64,000 nt of DNA from Thauera sp. (GCA_017302295.1 JAFLDS010000002.1:1-64000); one strand, 5' to 3'. Shown: positions 44,911 to 57,224, numbered from the stretch's first letter. Translations and numbers: made by a program. Notes: a model not told the origin generated them from the letters alone.

Positions 44911-47198
44911 TCGCTCTCCTTGGCGGGCACAATGACTTCACGGTTGCCATTGCTGCCCATGGGCGATACGAGCCCGGCACGCTCCATTTGTTCAATCAGG
45001 CGGGCCGCTCGGTTGTAACCGATTCGCAAGTGACGCTGGACGAGCGAGATCGAAGGCCTGCGCGTCTTGACGACGATCTCGACGGCCTGGTCGTACAAGG
45101 GATCGGCTTCGCCCTCTGCGCCCTCACCCGCCCCGCCCAGCGTCGCGTCGAGATCATCCTCGGCCGCAGCCAGAATCCCCTCGACGTAATCGGGCGGCCC
45201 GATCCTCTTCAGGTGGTCCACGACCTTGTGCACCTCCTCGTCGGCGACGAAGGCGCCATGGACGCGCACCGGCAGGCCGGTGCCCGGCGCCAGATACAGC
45301 ATGTCACCCATGCCGAGCAGGGTTTCGGCGCCCATCTGGTCGAGGATGGTGCGCGAATCGATCTTCGACGACACCTGGAACGCGATCCGTGTTGGCACGT
45401 TGGCCTTGATGAGGCCGGTGATCACGTCGACCGACGGACGCTGGGTGGCAAGGATGAGGTGGATGCCTGCCGCGCGCGCCTTCTGCGCCAACCGCGCGAT
45501 CAGTTCCTCGACCTTCTTGCCGACCACCATCATCATGTCGGCAAGCTCGTCCACGACAACCACGATATAAGGCAGCGGCTCCAGCGGCTCGGGGTTCTCG
45601 GGGCTGATCGAGAAGGGATTGGTGAGCGGCGTCTCGGCCTTGCGCGCTTCCTGCACCGCCTTGTTGAATCCCGCCAGATTGCGCACGCCCACGGCCGCCA
45701 TCAGCTTGTAGCGCTTGTCCATCTCGGTCACGCACCAGTTGAGGGCGTTGGCCGCATGCTTCATATCGGTCACGACCGGCGCCAGCAGATGCGGGATGCC
45801 TTCGTAGATCGACAACTCGAGCATTTTCGGATCGACCATGATCAGCCGCACGCGCTCCGGCTCGCTCTTGTAGAGCAGAGAAAGGATCATGGCGTTGATG
45901 CCAACCGACTTGCCCGAGCCCGTCGTACCCGCCACCAGCAGGTGCGGCATCTTCGCCAGGTCGGCGACCACCGGCTGACCCCCGATATCCTTGCCGAGGA
46001 CGACGGTCAGCGGCGAGTTCATGTCGTGGTAGGCCTTCGACCCGACGATTTCAGACAAGCGCACCATCTGCCGCTTCGGGTTTGGCAACTCGAGCGCCAT
46101 GCAGGACTTGCCTGGCACCGTCTCGACCACCCGCACTGACACCAGCGACAGCGCGCGCGCCAGATCCTTCGCCAGATTCAGCACCTGGCTGCCCTTGACG
46201 CCCACCGCGGGTTCAATTTCGTAGCGCGTGATCACGGGGCCCGGATAGGCTGCGAGCACCTTCACTTCCACGCCGAAGTCGGCGAGCTTGGTCTCGATCA
46301 GTCTCGAGGTGAACTCCAGCGCCTCGGCAGACGGCGGCTCGACGTCGGAGGACGCCGGATCGAGCAGCGCGATCGGCGGGATCGCACCCGCCGCCGCGTC
46401 GGCGAACAGGGGCTGCTGCCGCTCTTTTTCGACGCGCTCGGACCGGGGTACCGACACAACCGGGGGCTCGATACGCAAGGGCGCGGGCGCAACCTTCTCC
46501 GTCTTGCGCCTGCGGGTTTCGACCACTTCCTCCCGCTTCTGGGCAAGCTGTCGGCCCGCACGGCGATCCTGCCAGCGCAACCACGCCCCATGCAGGCCGA
46601 GCAAGCCGCGCTCGAGCGCCAACCCGACACGCTCTGCGAATGCCAGCCAGGACACGCCGGTGAACAGCGACAGGCCCGACGCAATCGCGGCCAGCAGCAA
46701 CAAGGTTCCGCCGGTGAAACCGAAGTAGCCCTGCATCAGCTGCCCGAGCTCCATCCCGATCAGTCCGCCGGGCGCCAGCGGAACCGCCCCCTCATGGCTG
46801 TGGAAACGCAGGAACTCGAGCGCGCTGCTCGTCAGCAGCACGACGAAGAAACCCAGCAACACGAAAAAGAATGACCGCCGATCCAGTGTCAGGCGGTTCT
46901 TGAGGCGGCGAAAACCCCACATCAGGCCATAGGCGAGAAAAACCACCCACCACCAGGCCGAAATCCCGAAGAGATAGAGCAGCAGATCAGCCAGCCAGGC
47001 ACCGAAGCGCCCGCCGGGATTCGAGACGCGCGACACCGCCGAGGCATGCGACCAGCCTGGATCGGCCTTGCTGTAGCCCAGTAGCACAAGCCCGACGTAA
47101 AGCGACATGACGCCCAGAAGCAGCCAGCGCGCCTCCTGCAACAACAGCGAAATCTTTTCGGGGAGCGGCTGGGAACGATGCGACGAGCGAGACAGCAT
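44907..47198 (-). CDS. ftsK: DNA translocase FtsK
   Basis: 763 residues, a shorter-linker FtsK. Four N-terminal membrane helices (within about 20-190) are followed by a linker of only ~90 residues, rich in Arg, Glu and Pro. The motor domain has the beta start [20 protein letters not shown], Walker [19 protein letters not shown] and Walker [16 protein letters not shown]. The C-terminal gamma winged helix, which reads KOPS sites and contacts XerD, shows [20 protein letters not shown]. It couples division to chromosome dimer resolution. First of ftsK-lolA-rarA; the regulator gene lies 131 nt upstream. Confidence 0.97.
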   Translation of the reverse strand: MLSRSSHRSQPLPEKISLLLQEARWLLLGVMSLYVGLVLLGYSKADPGWSHASAVSRVSNPGGRFGAWLADLLLYLFGISAWWWVVFLAYGLMWGFRRLKNRLTLDRRSFFFVLLGFFVVLLTSSALEFLRFHSHEGAVPLAPGGLIGMELGQLMQGYFGFTGGTLLLLAAIASGLSLFTGVSWLAFAERVGLALERGLLGLHGAWLRWQDRRAGRQLAQKREEVVETRRRKTEKVAPAPLRIEPPVVSVPRSERVEKERQQPLFADAAAGAIPPIALLDPASSDVEPPSAEALEFTSRLIETKLADFGVEVKVLAAYPGPVITRYEIEPAVGVKGSQVLNLAKDLARALSLVSVRVVETVPGKSCMALELPNPKRQMVRLSEIVGSKAYHDMNSPLTVVLGKDIGGQPVVADLAKMPHLLVAGTTGSGKSVGINAMILSLLYKSEPERVRLIMVDPKMLELSIYEGIPHLLAPVVTDMKHAANALNWCVTEMDKRYKLMAAVGVRNLAGFNKAVQEARKAETPLTNPFSISPENPEPLEPLPYIVVVVDELADMMMVVGKKVEELIARLAQKARAAGIHLILATQRPSVDVITGLIKANVPTRIAFQVSSKIDSRTILDQMGAETLLGMGDMLYLAPGTGLPVRVHGAFVADEEVHKVVDHLKRIGPPDYVEGILAAAEDDLDATLGGAGEGAEGEADPLYDQAVEIVVKTRRPSISLVQRHLRIGYNRAARLIEQMERAGLVSPMGSNGNREVIVPAKESE

Positions 47199-47329
47199 GA
47201 GGAGACGGCCCGGGGCCGGAGGGACACAACACCGGGATTATATGCGATGACGCGTACTCGCCGTCCGCGCGCCTTTCTTATCGATACACACGGCGCCTTA
47301 CGCGCGCGAGCTCGAAACGCCAGGCTGGG

Positions 47330-48001
47330 TCAGAGTTCGCTCAGGCGCTCTAGGAGGACGATGCCGTGCGCCGTCTCTTCGATCAGTCCCTGCTGGCCCA
47401 GATCCTTCATGACCCGGCTCACCATTTCCCGCGACGCCCCGATCATCTTGGCGATGTCCTGCTTCGAGATCTTACGCACGACAACCGTCTTGCCCTCGAC
47501 ATCTTCCGACATCTCCAGCAACAGGCGCGCCACGCGGCCGTAGACGTCCATCAGGGCCAGGCTCTCGATCTTGCGGTCCGCATTGCGCAGGCGCTCGGCG
47601 AGGTTGCACATGATGCGCCAAGCGACATCGAAGTTGTCCTGCATGATCTGGCGAAACTCGTTCTTCGAGATCATCACGAGATCCGAGGCGACAACCGCGA
47701 TGACCGAGGCCGAGCGCGGCTGTTCGTCGAACATCCCCATCTCGCCGAACAGCTCTCCCTGACCGAGGATCGAAAGGATCACCTCCCGCCCGTCCTCATC
47801 GCTGACGACCACCTTCAGGCTGCCCGTCAGCACGAAGTAGACGTAGTCGGACCTGTCGCCGGCATTCACGACGGTCTGCCCCCTCGGGATGCGACGCATC
47901 ATTGCAACCCTGGCGACGGTGGCGAGCACCTCTTCGGACAGGCCGTGAAAAAGCGGAAAGGTTTTCAAAGCAATCGGCGAAACGACCGTTGGCTGGCTCA
48001 T
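47330..48001 (-). CDS. Crp/Fnr-family transcriptional regulator
   Basis: 223 residues from MSQPTVVSPIALKTFPL; the open frame is 71 codons longer but those overlap the trxB promoter region. The N-terminal cyclic-nucleotide-binding fold has ILGQGELFGEMGMFDEQPRSASV, with the phosphate-cassette Glu, Arg and Ser that CRP uses for cAMP. The C-terminal helix-turn-helix is ISKQDIAKMIGASREMVSRVMKDL, CRP-like with the base-reading Arg and Glu. There are no N-terminal Fnr cysteines. It stands immediately before ftsK, where E. coli has lrp, and is divergent from trxB. Confidence 0.92.
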   Translation of the reverse strand: MSQPTVVSPIALKTFPLFHGLSEEVLATVARVAMMRRIPRGQTVVNAGDRSDYVYFVLTGSLKVVVSDEDGREVILSILGQGELFGEMGMFDEQPRSASVIAVVASDLVMISKNEFRQIMQDNFDVAWRIMCNLAERLRNADRKIESLALMDVYGRVARLLLEMSEDVEGKTVVVRKISKQDIAKMIGASREMVSRVMKDLGQQGLIEETAHGIVLLERLSEL

Positions 48002-48117
48002 GCTGGCTCCGGGGTAGCACGGAATTCCGCGACATGTCGAGGGTAACTGGCGCAAGTGTAAACGAATATTCCCTGGCGCGATGCAGACGTGATGCGCAGA
48101 ACCGATGCTGCCATTAG

Positions 48118-49158
<1,041 letters not shown>

Positions 49159-49168
49159 GGACTCACCC

Positions 49169-50248
49169 ATGCCTCGCCGCTCGCGCACCATCGCCGCCAG
49201 GGAAGACCAAGCGCGCGCGGCGGGCGGCAAGCAAGCGCCGATCAACGCGTTCGCCGCCCTCGCCGCGCTGCGAAAAGAGGGCCTGCAGGCGCCCGCCACC
49301 CAGCGATCGTCAGGACGGAACGCGCCGGGCGCTGCGCGCGACGCTTCACCTCCCGCCCGTAACGATGCCGCCGCCAGCGCGGACATCGATGCCGAGGATG
49401 TGGCCCTTTTTCTGAAGGCCAGCGGCAGCGTCCAACCCTTGCGCGATGACGGCCGCGCGACGCTCGAACGTCCGCGCCCTGCCCCCGTTCCGCGCCCGCG
49501 CGAAGCGAGTCGGGCGGGCCACGCCGAACCCGCGCGCCAAGGAGCCATCGATCCCCTTCGCACAGCCTATGAAAATGTCACGCCGCTGCGCGACACCGGG
49601 CGCGTCGAACTGGAGACACGCGCCCGCTTTCGGGCGCGCAGGCAGGAAATCGAAGCGATTCCCGGTCTCCTGCCTGCGGGCAGAGGCTATCCGTCGAATG
49701 TCGACCCTGATGATGCCGAGGCGGTTTTCCGCCATGCGATGCAAGGTGCCCTCCCGCTCGAAAATCCCAACCGCGTCGTGCTCGAACGCGCCAGCCCGGC
49801 GCCAGCACCGCTCAAGCGCGAGGCGGACGAACGGGCGGCGCTCGATGAATCCCTGAGCGCGCCCCTCAGTTTCGAGGACAGGCTGGATATGGGAGACGAA
49901 GCCGCGTTCCTGCGCACCGGCCTGCCCCGGCGGGTCCTGAGCGATCTGCGGCGCGGCCGCTGGGTATTGCAGGCGCAGATCGACCTGCACGGCTTCACCC
50001 GCGACGAAGCACGCAAGGCGTTGGGCCATTTCCTCGTCGCAAGCCTGCAGCAAGGGCATCGCTGCATCCGCGTGATCCATGGCAAGGGGCTGGGTTCGCC
50101 GGGGCGAGTGTCGATCCTGAAGCAACTTTCCCGCGGCTGGCTGGCGCAGCGCGAGGAGATCCTCGCCTTTTGCCAGGCAGGGCCCCACGATGGCGGATCC
50201 GGAGCCCTGCTGGTCCTGATGCGGGCGCAGAACGCATCCCGCGAGTGA
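49169..50248 (+). CDS. Smr-domain protein with triplicated N-terminal motif
   Basis: 359 residues from MPRRSRTIAAREDQ, with AAGGA upstream. It is longer than the ~200-residue SmrA-type proteins. The C-terminal Smr domain has DLHG at 252-255, VIHGKG near 283-287 and GGSGALLVL near 322-330, the signature of possible nucleases. The N-terminal part repeats one motif three times, near residues 75-112, 118-150 and 171-208. Each copy reads roughly aliphatic-x2-A, V/L-x-PLxxxxRvxLE, then a basic or Pro-rich tail (SVQPLRDDGRATLERPRP, NVTPLRDTGRVELETRAR, GALPLENPNRVVLERASP). Typical homologues have one copy. It follows trxB and converges on glnB. Confidence 0.85.
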   Translation: MPRRSRTIAAREDQARAAGGKQAPINAFAALAALRKEGLQAPATQRSSGRNAPGAARDASPPARNDAAASADIDAEDVALFLKASGSVQPLRDDGRATLERPRPAPVPRPREASRAGHAEPARQGAIDPLRTAYENVTPLRDTGRVELETRARFRARRQEIEAIPGLLPAGRGYPSNVDPDDAEAVFRHAMQGALPLENPNRVVLERASPAPAPLKREADERAALDESLSAPLSFEDRLDMGDEAAFLRTGLPRRVLSDLRRGRWVLQAQIDLHGFTRDEARKALGHFLVASLQQGHRCIRVIHGKGLGSPGRVSILKQLSRGWLAQREEILAFCQAGPHDGGSGALLVLMRAQNASRE

Positions 50249-50263
50249 TCAGGCCGAATCGAT

Positions 50264-50623
<360 letters not shown>

Positions 50624-50654
50624 CTAGAAAAGGCTGCAGACGCCGCCGCAGCCC

Positions 50655-52283
50655 TCAGAACTCATCTTGGTAACGAGATGTTATCGGATAACGCCAATCC
50701 CTGCCGAACCCGCGCGGGGTCACCCGTATGCCCACCGGCGACTGGCGACGCTTATATTCGTTGCGCTTGAGCATCCCCACCGTGCGCCGCACCTCGGCCT
50801 CGGCGAAGCCAGCCGCGATGATTTCCCGGGGCGACTCGTCCCGTTCCATGTAGGCTTCGATGATCGCGTCGAGCACCTCATACGGCGGAAGGCTGTCCTG
50901 ATCCTTCTGATCCGGCTTCAGTTCGGCCGAAGGCGGCCGGTCGATGATGTTCTGCGGAATCACCGGGCTGACCGAATTGCGCCAGTCCGACAGACGATAG
51001 ACAAAGGTCTTGTAGAGATCCTTGAGCACCGCGAAACCCCCGGCCATGTCGCCATAAAGGGTCGCGTAGCCGGTCGCCATCTCGCTCTTGTTGCCGGTCG
51101 TCAGCACGATCGAACCCGTCTTGTTCGACAGCGCCATCAGGATCATCCCCCGGATCCGGCTCTGCAGGTTCTCCTCCGTCGTATCTTCACGCAGGCCCTC
51201 GAACTGCGGCGCAAGCAGATCAGCGAACACCTTCATCGCCGGCTCGATCGGAATCTCGTCGTAGCGCACACCAAGGCGGCGGACCATCTCGCGCGAGTCG
51301 TCCAGGCTCATCTGCGCGGTGTAAGGCGAGGGCATCATCACCGCGCGTACGCGCTCAGCCCCCAGCGCATCGACCGCGATCGCCAGCGTCAGCGCCGAAT
51401 CGATCCCCCCAGACAAACCGATGATTGCACCCGGAAAGCGGTTCTTGCCCAGATAGTCGCGCACGCCACACTTGAGCGCTTCGTAGACTTCGGCCTCCAG
51501 CGCCCGCGCCTTCACCTTGGTAGTGGAAAGCCACCGTCCGCCCTCGAAACGCACGATATCGAGACGCTCCTCGAACGAGGACGACTGGTAGGCGAGACCA
51601 CCATCACTGTCGAGCGCAAACGAACAGCCGTCGAAGACGAGTTCATCCTGGCCGCCGATCATGTTGCAATACAGGACGGGCAGCGCGGTTTCGCGCACCC
51701 GGTCGCGAAGCACCTGCAAGCGCCGATCATGCTTGTTCATGTGAAAAGGCGAGGCGTTGAGCGACAGCAACAGTTGGGCACCGGCCGATCGCGCCAGATC
51801 CGCAGGCGCGGGCTCCCAAAGATCGGCGCAGATGGTGACCCCGAAGCGCAGGCCCTTGTAGTCCACCACGCAAGGAACGGCGCCCGGCTGGAAGTAGCGC
51901 TCTTCGTCGAAAACCTCGTAGTTCGGCAACAGGTGCTTGTGATAAGTGGCAACCACCGCACCGTCGACGATCACCGACGCTGCGTTGAAGTACCCTTCAT
52001 CGGCCTCCGCGGGATGGCCCAATACCACGCAGACCCCCTCCGACGCAGCGGCGATGCGCGCCGTCTCCCGCGCGCAGGCACGATAGAAGTCGGGGCGTAG
52101 CAACAAGTCCTCGGGCGGGTAGCCGGACAGAGCAAGCTCAGGTGTCAGCAACAGGTCAGCACCCACTGCCTTCGCCTGAGCGATCGCATCGATGACGAGA
52201 TCGGCGTTGGCAACCACGTCGCCCACGGTAAAATTCAGCTGGGCGACGGCAATGGAAATGGAGGATTGGAGCGTGTTTTTCAT
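50655..52283 (-). CDS. nadE: glutamine-dependent NAD+ synthetase
   Basis: 542 residues with two domains. The N-terminal nitrilase-like glutaminase (1-~260) shows the Glu in LLLTPELALSGYPPEDLL, the Lys in YHKHLLPNYEVF and the Cys in RFGVTICADLWEP. The C-terminal synthetase domain has the PP-loop IIGLSGGIDSALTLAIAVDAL and TTGNKSEMATGYATLYGD. It makes NAD+ from deamido-NAD+, taking nitrogen from glutamine. It precedes glnB in an apparent operon, and its start is divergent from the FemAB-like gene with 81 nt between them. Confidence 0.96.
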   Translation of the reverse strand: MKNTLQSSISIAVAQLNFTVGDVVANADLVIDAIAQAKAVGADLLLTPELALSGYPPEDLLLRPDFYRACARETARIAAASEGVCVVLGHPAEADEGYFNAASVIVDGAVVATYHKHLLPNYEVFDEERYFQPGAVPCVVDYKGLRFGVTICADLWEPAPADLARSAGAQLLLSLNASPFHMNKHDRRLQVLRDRVRETALPVLYCNMIGGQDELVFDGCSFALDSDGGLAYQSSSFEERLDIVRFEGGRWLSTTKVKARALEAEVYEALKCGVRDYLGKNRFPGAIIGLSGGIDSALTLAIAVDALGAERVRAVMMPSPYTAQMSLDDSREMVRRLGVRYDEIPIEPAMKVFADLLAPQFEGLREDTTEENLQSRIRGMILMALSNKTGSIVLTTGNKSEMATGYATLYGDMAGGFAVLKDLYKTFVYRLSDWRNSVSPVIPQNIIDRPPSAELKPDQKDQDSLPPYEVLDAIIEAYMERDESPREIIAAGFAEAEVRRTVGMLKRNEYKRRQSPVGIRVTPRGFGRDWRYPITSRYQDEF

Positions 52284-52364
52284 GAGGCGAGACTATACCG
52301 CTTCAACGCAGCTGTCGCTCAGGCTGCGCTTCAGCGAGTTCCATGGCAACCGGTTTGCGCGCCC

Positions 52365-53516
52365 ATGAGCGCACGGGAAGGATTCTTTCTGCTGGATTCG
52401 CTGGCTTCCATCAGCGCGCAAGACTGGGACGCGGTAGCCCGTGACGAAAGTGGACTCCTCTGCCCTGCACTCTCGCATGCCTTTCTGGAGACGCTCGAAC
52501 GCACACGCTGCGTGGGCGCGGGTACCGGCTGGCGGCCCCGCCACGCCACGCTTTGGCGGGCGGACAAGCTGGTCGCCGCCCTGCCCCTGTACGAAAAGAC
52601 GCACTCCTACGGCGAATACGTCTTCGACTGGGCATGGGCCGAGGCCTACGAACGCAACGGAATCGCCTACTACCCCAAATGGCTTGCAGCCATCCCCTTT
52701 ACTCCACTCCCCGGACGGCGCCTGCTCGGCCGAACGCCCGCCGACCGAAAGGCACTGCTTGAGCACGTTCTGGCGCTCGCGAGGACCAGCGGCCACTCAT
52801 CGTTCCATCTGCTTCTGCCCACCGAGGAAGAAGCAGGCTGGTTGAAGGACGCGGGCCTGCTGATGAGGCAGGGCGTGCAGTTCCACTGGCAGAATCGGGA
52901 CTACGCCGATTTCGACGCCTTCCTCGCCAGCCTCAACCACGAGAAGCGCAAGAAGATCCGCCAGGAGCGCAGGCGCGCGTTCGGTCTGAGCCTCCAGCTG
53001 AGATGGATGGACGGCGCGCAGGCGCGCCCGGCCGATTGGGCTTTCTTCTACCGCTGCTATGCCAGCACCTACGCCCTGCACCGCTCCACGCCTTATCTGA
53101 CGCCTGCGTTCTTTGCCGACCTTGCGCAGCGCCTGCCGCAGGGCGTCCGGCTGCTGGTTGCCGAACGGCAAGGCAAGCCGGTTGCGTCAGCCTTCTTCCT
53201 GTGCGACGGAGAGACCCTCTACGGTCGTTACTGGGGCGCGGGAGAAGCGCTTCCCTTCCTGCATTTCGAGCTTTGCTATTACCAAGCCATCGAATACTGC
53301 ATTCGCAACGGCTTACGGCGTTTCGAGGGCGGGGCGCAAGGCGAGCACAAGATGTCGCGAGGATTGATGCCGGTCGTCACGTCTTCAGCCCACTGGATCG
53401 CCGATGCGCGCTTTCGCGATGCGGTTGACCGCTATCTGGAGAGAGAGTCCGCGGGAATCTACGGTTACCTGGACGAACTGTCGGAACGAACGCCCTTCCG
53501 CCAGCCGGAGGCGTGA
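52365..53516 (+). CDS. FemAB/GNAT-like protein (DUF482, COG3146)
   Basis: 383 residues from MSAREGFFLLDSLASIS; the open frame extends 33 codons further, almost into nadE. It matches the DUF482 family of peptidoglycan-associated acyltransferase-like proteins. Visible blocks are PRHATLWRADKLVAALPLYEK, DWAWAEAYERNGIAYYPKW, FLASLNHEKRKKIRQERR, and RYWGAGEALPFLHFELCYYQ with FEGGAQGEHKMSRG. The fold is GNAT/FemAB type; the acyl donor and acceptor are unknown. It converges on the Nudix gene 14 nt away. Confidence 0.85.
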   Translation: MSAREGFFLLDSLASISAQDWDAVARDESGLLCPALSHAFLETLERTRCVGAGTGWRPRHATLWRADKLVAALPLYEKTHSYGEYVFDWAWAEAYERNGIAYYPKWLAAIPFTPLPGRRLLGRTPADRKALLEHVLALARTSGHSSFHLLLPTEEEAGWLKDAGLLMRQGVQFHWQNRDYADFDAFLASLNHEKRKKIRQERRRAFGLSLQLRWMDGAQARPADWAFFYRCYASTYALHRSTPYLTPAFFADLAQRLPQGVRLLVAERQGKPVASAFFLCDGETLYGRYWGAGEALPFLHFELCYYQAIEYCIRNGLRRFEGGAQGEHKMSRGLMPVVTSSAHWIADARFRDAVDRYLERESAGIYGYLDELSERTPFRQPEA

Positions 53517-53530
53517 CCGCGCAGCGCCCT

Positions 53531-54103
53531 CTAGGCCGAGCCCCCGCGCAGAAGCGGAAGCGTGCGGAAAAGCGCACAGATCGTCTTGCCGTCGGTAATG
53601 TGTCCCTCATGCACCGCGCGCTCTGCCTCATCGGGCATCATCGTGTGGACTTCGAGAAACTCGCCCTCGTCCCTCGCGTGGCCAACGTGGGTCAGGTTCC
53701 GCGCGAGGAAGATCTCGATTCTTTCATCCGAGTAACCGATGCACGGATGCATCACGCCGACATGGTGCCACGAACCGGCCTCAAAACCGGTCTCCTCTCG
53801 CAATTCACGCCGGGCGCACACCCCGACATCCTCTTCCGCGTCGATCTTGCCAGCGGGCAATTCGAGGAAGGCCCGACGCAGCGGGTAGCGGAACTGACGC
53901 TCGAAAACCACGCTCCCATCGGGGAGCACCGCGACCACCACCACAGCGCCAGGGTGGCGTATGTACTCCCGGTACGCCTCGCTCCCATCGGGCAACCGCA
54001 CCCGATCCCGCCTGACCTTCAGCAGCACGCCGTCAAAAACGGACTCGGTCCCCAGTTCCGCTTCGAGCAGCGGCTCGTCTCCATTCGCGGCTGCGTCCAT
54101 CAT
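53531..54103 (-). CDS. Nudix hydrolase, ADP-ribose pyrophosphatase type
   Basis: 190 residues. The full Nudix box GKIDAEEDVGVCARRELREETGF occupies about 93-115 (Gly, then Glu at +6, REL-REE-T-G), described by its key residues. The pre-box VFERQFRYPLRRAFLELP and downstream MHPCIGYSDERIEIFLARNLT fit ADP-ribose/NDP-sugar pyrophosphatases (NudF type). It recycles ADP-ribose from NAD breakdown to AMP and ribose-5-phosphate. It follows nuoN by 46 nt on the same strand, as the last gene of the nuo operon, near nadE. Confidence 0.9.
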   Translation of the reverse strand: MMDAAANGDEPLLEAELGTESVFDGVLLKVRRDRVRLPDGSEAYREYIRHPGAVVVVAVLPDGSVVFERQFRYPLRRAFLELPAGKIDAEEDVGVCARRELREETGFEAGSWHHVGVMHPCIGYSDERIEIFLARNLTHVGHARDEGEFLEVHTMMPDEAERAVHEGHITDGKTICALFRTLPLLRGGSA

Positions 54104-54149
54104 GTTTCAGCATGTCCCGAATCAAACGAGCACACCTGCGCGAACGAGC

Positions 54150-55619
54150 TCAACGCGAAGCAAGCAGCGCATACGCGCAAAGCGACATCAGCATCTGCGG
54201 TGCGAGACCGAGAGCGGCGATGGCAAGCCCATTCGCGGACAGCAGGACACGAAGTTCGGCCGGCGCCTGGATCGGGCTGATGTCATCCGGCGCGTCGAAA
54301 TACATCACCTTGACGACGCGCAGGTAGTAGAACGCGCCGATGACGGACATCACGACCGCAACCACCGCCAACCAGAAATATCCCGCCGCAACGACCGCCT
54401 GCAGCACCGACAGTTTGGCGAAGAAGCCGATGAAGAACGGAATGCCTGCCATCGAGAACATCACGAACATCATCATCAGGGCGAACCACGGACTGCGCTT
54501 GTTGAGGCCCTTGAAGTCGTCGATGTTCTCGGCTTCGAATCCGACACGCGAAAGCAGGATGATCATCCCGAACGAGGCAAGGCTCATGATCACGTAGGCG
54601 ACCGCGTAAAACATTGCCGAACTGTAAGCGTTCAGCGCGAAGTGTCCGTCCCCGTTCACGACGCCGGCAAGCAGGCCGAGCACGACGAATCCCATGTGCG
54701 AGATGCCCGAATAGGCCAGCATGCGCTTCATGTTCTGCTGCGCGATGGCCGCTAGATTGCCGAGCACGATGGAGCCGACGGCCACGAACATCAGCATCGT
54801 CTGCCAGTGCTCGGCCAGATCGAACAGGCCCCAGATCAGCAGACGAACTGCCATCGCGAAAGCGGCGAGCTTAGGTGCAGTGGCGATGACCAGGGTGACA
54901 GCCGTCGGCGCGCCCTGATACACATCGGGAACCCACATGTGGAAAGGCACCACGCCGAGCTTGAACGAGATGCCGGCAACCAGGAACACGAGCCCGAACA
55001 TCAGCACCGTCTCGTTCGCGACCTGCTGATACACAGACTGCGCGATGCCTTCGAACTCGAGCGTCCCTGTCGCGCCATAAACCATGGACATGCCGTAGAG
55101 CAGCAGACCAGACGCCAGCGCGCCAAGCACGAAATATTTCATGGCCGCCTCGGTCGATCGCGCCGAATCACGATCGAATGCCACCATCGTGTACAGCGCG
55201 AGCGACATCATCTCGAGGCCGATGTACAACGGCAGCATGTGATTCGCCGTGACCATCACCATCATGCCCAGCGTCATCAGCAGTGCGAGCAGGTAATACT
55301 CCGGCTTGTCGATGTTGCGGTCGGCGAGATAGCCGCGCCCGTAGAGCAAGGCGACGGCCATCGAGAAGTAGATCATCAGCTTCAGGAAATCGCCCATCAG
55401 GTCGCTGACGAACAAGTTGCTGAAGGTATAGGTGACCTCACCCTGCATCGTGTAGATGGTGATGAAGGCCGCCGCAATCAGCGTCGCCTGAGTGAGGAAG
55501 TAAGCCAGCCCGCGTGCAATGCTGCGCGCGAATGTGCTCGCGAGCATGATCACGAGCGCCATCACGGCGACGAAAATCTCTGCCGCAGCGGGGTAGAAGT
55601 CGGGGACGACAAAGTTCAT
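54150..55619 (-). CDS. nuoN: NADH-quinone oxidoreductase subunit N
   Basis: 489 residues, 14 predicted helices. An antiporter-like proton-pumping subunit of complex I. Conserved Glu and Lys are in [21 protein letters not shown] and [22 protein letters not shown]-type blocks (visible here as [20 protein letters not shown]). [20 protein letters not shown] carries the Lys of the broken helix. Last of the nuo subunits; 46 nt after nuoM. Confidence 0.97.
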   Translation of the reverse strand: MNFVVPDFYPAAAEIFVAVMALVIMLASTFARSIARGLAYFLTQATLIAAAFITIYTMQGEVTYTFSNLFVSDLMGDFLKLMIYFSMAVALLYGRGYLADRNIDKPEYYLLALLMTLGMMVMVTANHMLPLYIGLEMMSLALYTMVAFDRDSARSTEAAMKYFVLGALASGLLLYGMSMVYGATGTLEFEGIAQSVYQQVANETVLMFGLVFLVAGISFKLGVVPFHMWVPDVYQGAPTAVTLVIATAPKLAAFAMAVRLLIWGLFDLAEHWQTMLMFVAVGSIVLGNLAAIAQQNMKRMLAYSGISHMGFVVLGLLAGVVNGDGHFALNAYSSAMFYAVAYVIMSLASFGMIILLSRVGFEAENIDDFKGLNKRSPWFALMMMFVMFSMAGIPFFIGFFAKLSVLQAVVAAGYFWLAVVAVVMSVIGAFYYLRVVKVMYFDAPDDISPIQAPAELRVLLSANGLAIAALGLAPQMLMSLCAYALLASR

Positions 55620-55665
55620 CTTCTGACCAGTCCGTTAAGTATCTCGACCAAGCTCACGCAAGCGC

Positions 55666-57147
55666 TCAGAGCTTGCTCACGGCGACGTGCCGCAGCAATT
55701 CGTCAACCGAAGCATGCATCACCTCGGTAAAGGGGAAGGGGTACAGGCCCATCGCCAGCACGCACAGCGCGAGAATGCCGAGGAAGGCGAATTCACGAGC
55801 GTTGATATCCTCGAGTTCGGCCACATGGCTGTTCGCAACCTTGCCGAAGACCACGCGCTTGTACATCCAGAGGGTGTAGGCCGCACCGAGGATCAGGGTG
55901 GTCGCCGCAGCGAAGGCCACCCAGAAGTTGTACTTCACCGCACCGAGAACGATCATGAACTCACCGACGAAGCCCGAAGTCGCAGGAAGACCAGAGTTTG
56001 CCATGGCAAACAGCATGAAGAAGGCGGCAAACTTGGGCATCGTATGCACCACCCCGCCGTAGTCGGCAATCTGCCGCGAGTGCACACGGTCGTACAGCAC
56101 GCCGATGCAGAGGAACATTGCCCCCGAAACGAAACCGTGGGAAATCATCTGCACCAGGGCACCCTCGATGCCGAGCTGGTTGAACATGAAGAAACCCAGC
56201 GTGACGAAACCCATGTGCGAAATCGACGAGTACGCCACCAGCTTCTTCATGTCGGTCTGCACCAGCGCGACGAAGCCGATGTAGACCACGGCGATCAACG
56301 AAAGGGCGATCACCACCGGTGCGAGTTGGTGCGCAGCGTCAGGGACGATGGGCATCGAGAAACGAAGGAAGCCGTAGGCACCCAGTTTCAGCGCGATCGC
56401 CGCCAGCACCACCGAACCACCAGTCGGCGCTTCGACGTGCGCATCGGGAAGCCAGGTGTGCACCGGCCACATCGGCACTTTCACTCCGAATGCAACCAGG
56501 AAGGCCAGGAAGATCAACACCTGAGGCTCGATCGCGAGCGGCAACTTGTGCCACTCAAGAATGCTGAAGCTGCCGCCCGATTCCATGAACAGATAAAGCA
56601 GCGCGATGAGCATCAGCAAGGAGCCAAACAGCGTGTAGAGGAAGAACTTGATCGCGGCATACACGCGGTTGGCGCCCCCCCAGATACCGATCACGAGATA
56701 GAGGGGGATCAGGGAAGCTTCGAAGAAGACGTAGAACAGAACACCATCGAGCGCGGAGAAGATGCCGTTCATCAAGCCGGACATGATCAGGAAAGCCGCC
56801 ATGTACTGCGCGACACGCTCTTGGATCACCTGCCATCCAGCCATCACGACCATGATCGTGATGAACGCGTTGAGCAGCAGGAAAAGAACCGAAATTCCAT
56901 CCACGCCGAGGTGGTAATTGATGTTGAAGCGCGGTATCCAGCTCTGCAATTCTACGAACTGCATCGCACTCGTGCTTGCGTCGAAGCCGGTGTAGAGCGG
57001 AATCGTCACGATGAAACCGGCTACCGACACCGCGAGCGCAAGCACGCGCGCCAGCGGCGCGTTACGGTCAGAGCCTGTCGCCAGGACCAACAAGCCGCCC
57101 AGGATCGGTATCCAGATCGCGAGGCTGAGGAAGGGAATGTCCGTCAT
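55666..57147 (-). CDS. nuoM: NADH-quinone oxidoreductase subunit M
   Basis: 493 residues from MTDIPFLSLAIWIP; the extra 12 upstream codons of the open frame are not conserved. It is a second antiporter-like proton channel of complex I. Key residues are the Glu in FYVFFEASLIPLYLVIGIWG, the Lys in FLVAFGVKVPMWPVHTWLPD, and the Lys in TDMKKLVAYSSISHMGFVTL. It lies between nuoL (77-nt gap) and nuoN. Confidence 0.97.
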   Translation of the reverse strand: MTDIPFLSLAIWIPILGGLLVLATGSDRNAPLARVLALAVSVAGFIVTIPLYTGFDASTSAMQFVELQSWIPRFNINYHLGVDGISVLFLLLNAFITIMVVMAGWQVIQERVAQYMAAFLIMSGLMNGIFSALDGVLFYVFFEASLIPLYLVIGIWGGANRVYAAIKFFLYTLFGSLLMLIALLYLFMESGGSFSILEWHKLPLAIEPQVLIFLAFLVAFGVKVPMWPVHTWLPDAHVEAPTGGSVVLAAIALKLGAYGFLRFSMPIVPDAAHQLAPVVIALSLIAVVYIGFVALVQTDMKKLVAYSSISHMGFVTLGFFMFNQLGIEGALVQMISHGFVSGAMFLCIGVLYDRVHSRQIADYGGVVHTMPKFAAFFMLFAMANSGLPATSGFVGEFMIVLGAVKYNFWVAFAAATTLILGAAYTLWMYKRVVFGKVANSHVAELEDINAREFAFLGILALCVLAMGLYPFPFTEVMHASVDELLRHVAVSKL

Positions 57148-57224
57148 CGTTACTTTCCGTTCTAGGCGCCCGTCAGGGCGCATTGCATCTTGTTAGCTGT
57201 TCGATTCTTTCCCACGCGCGACGA

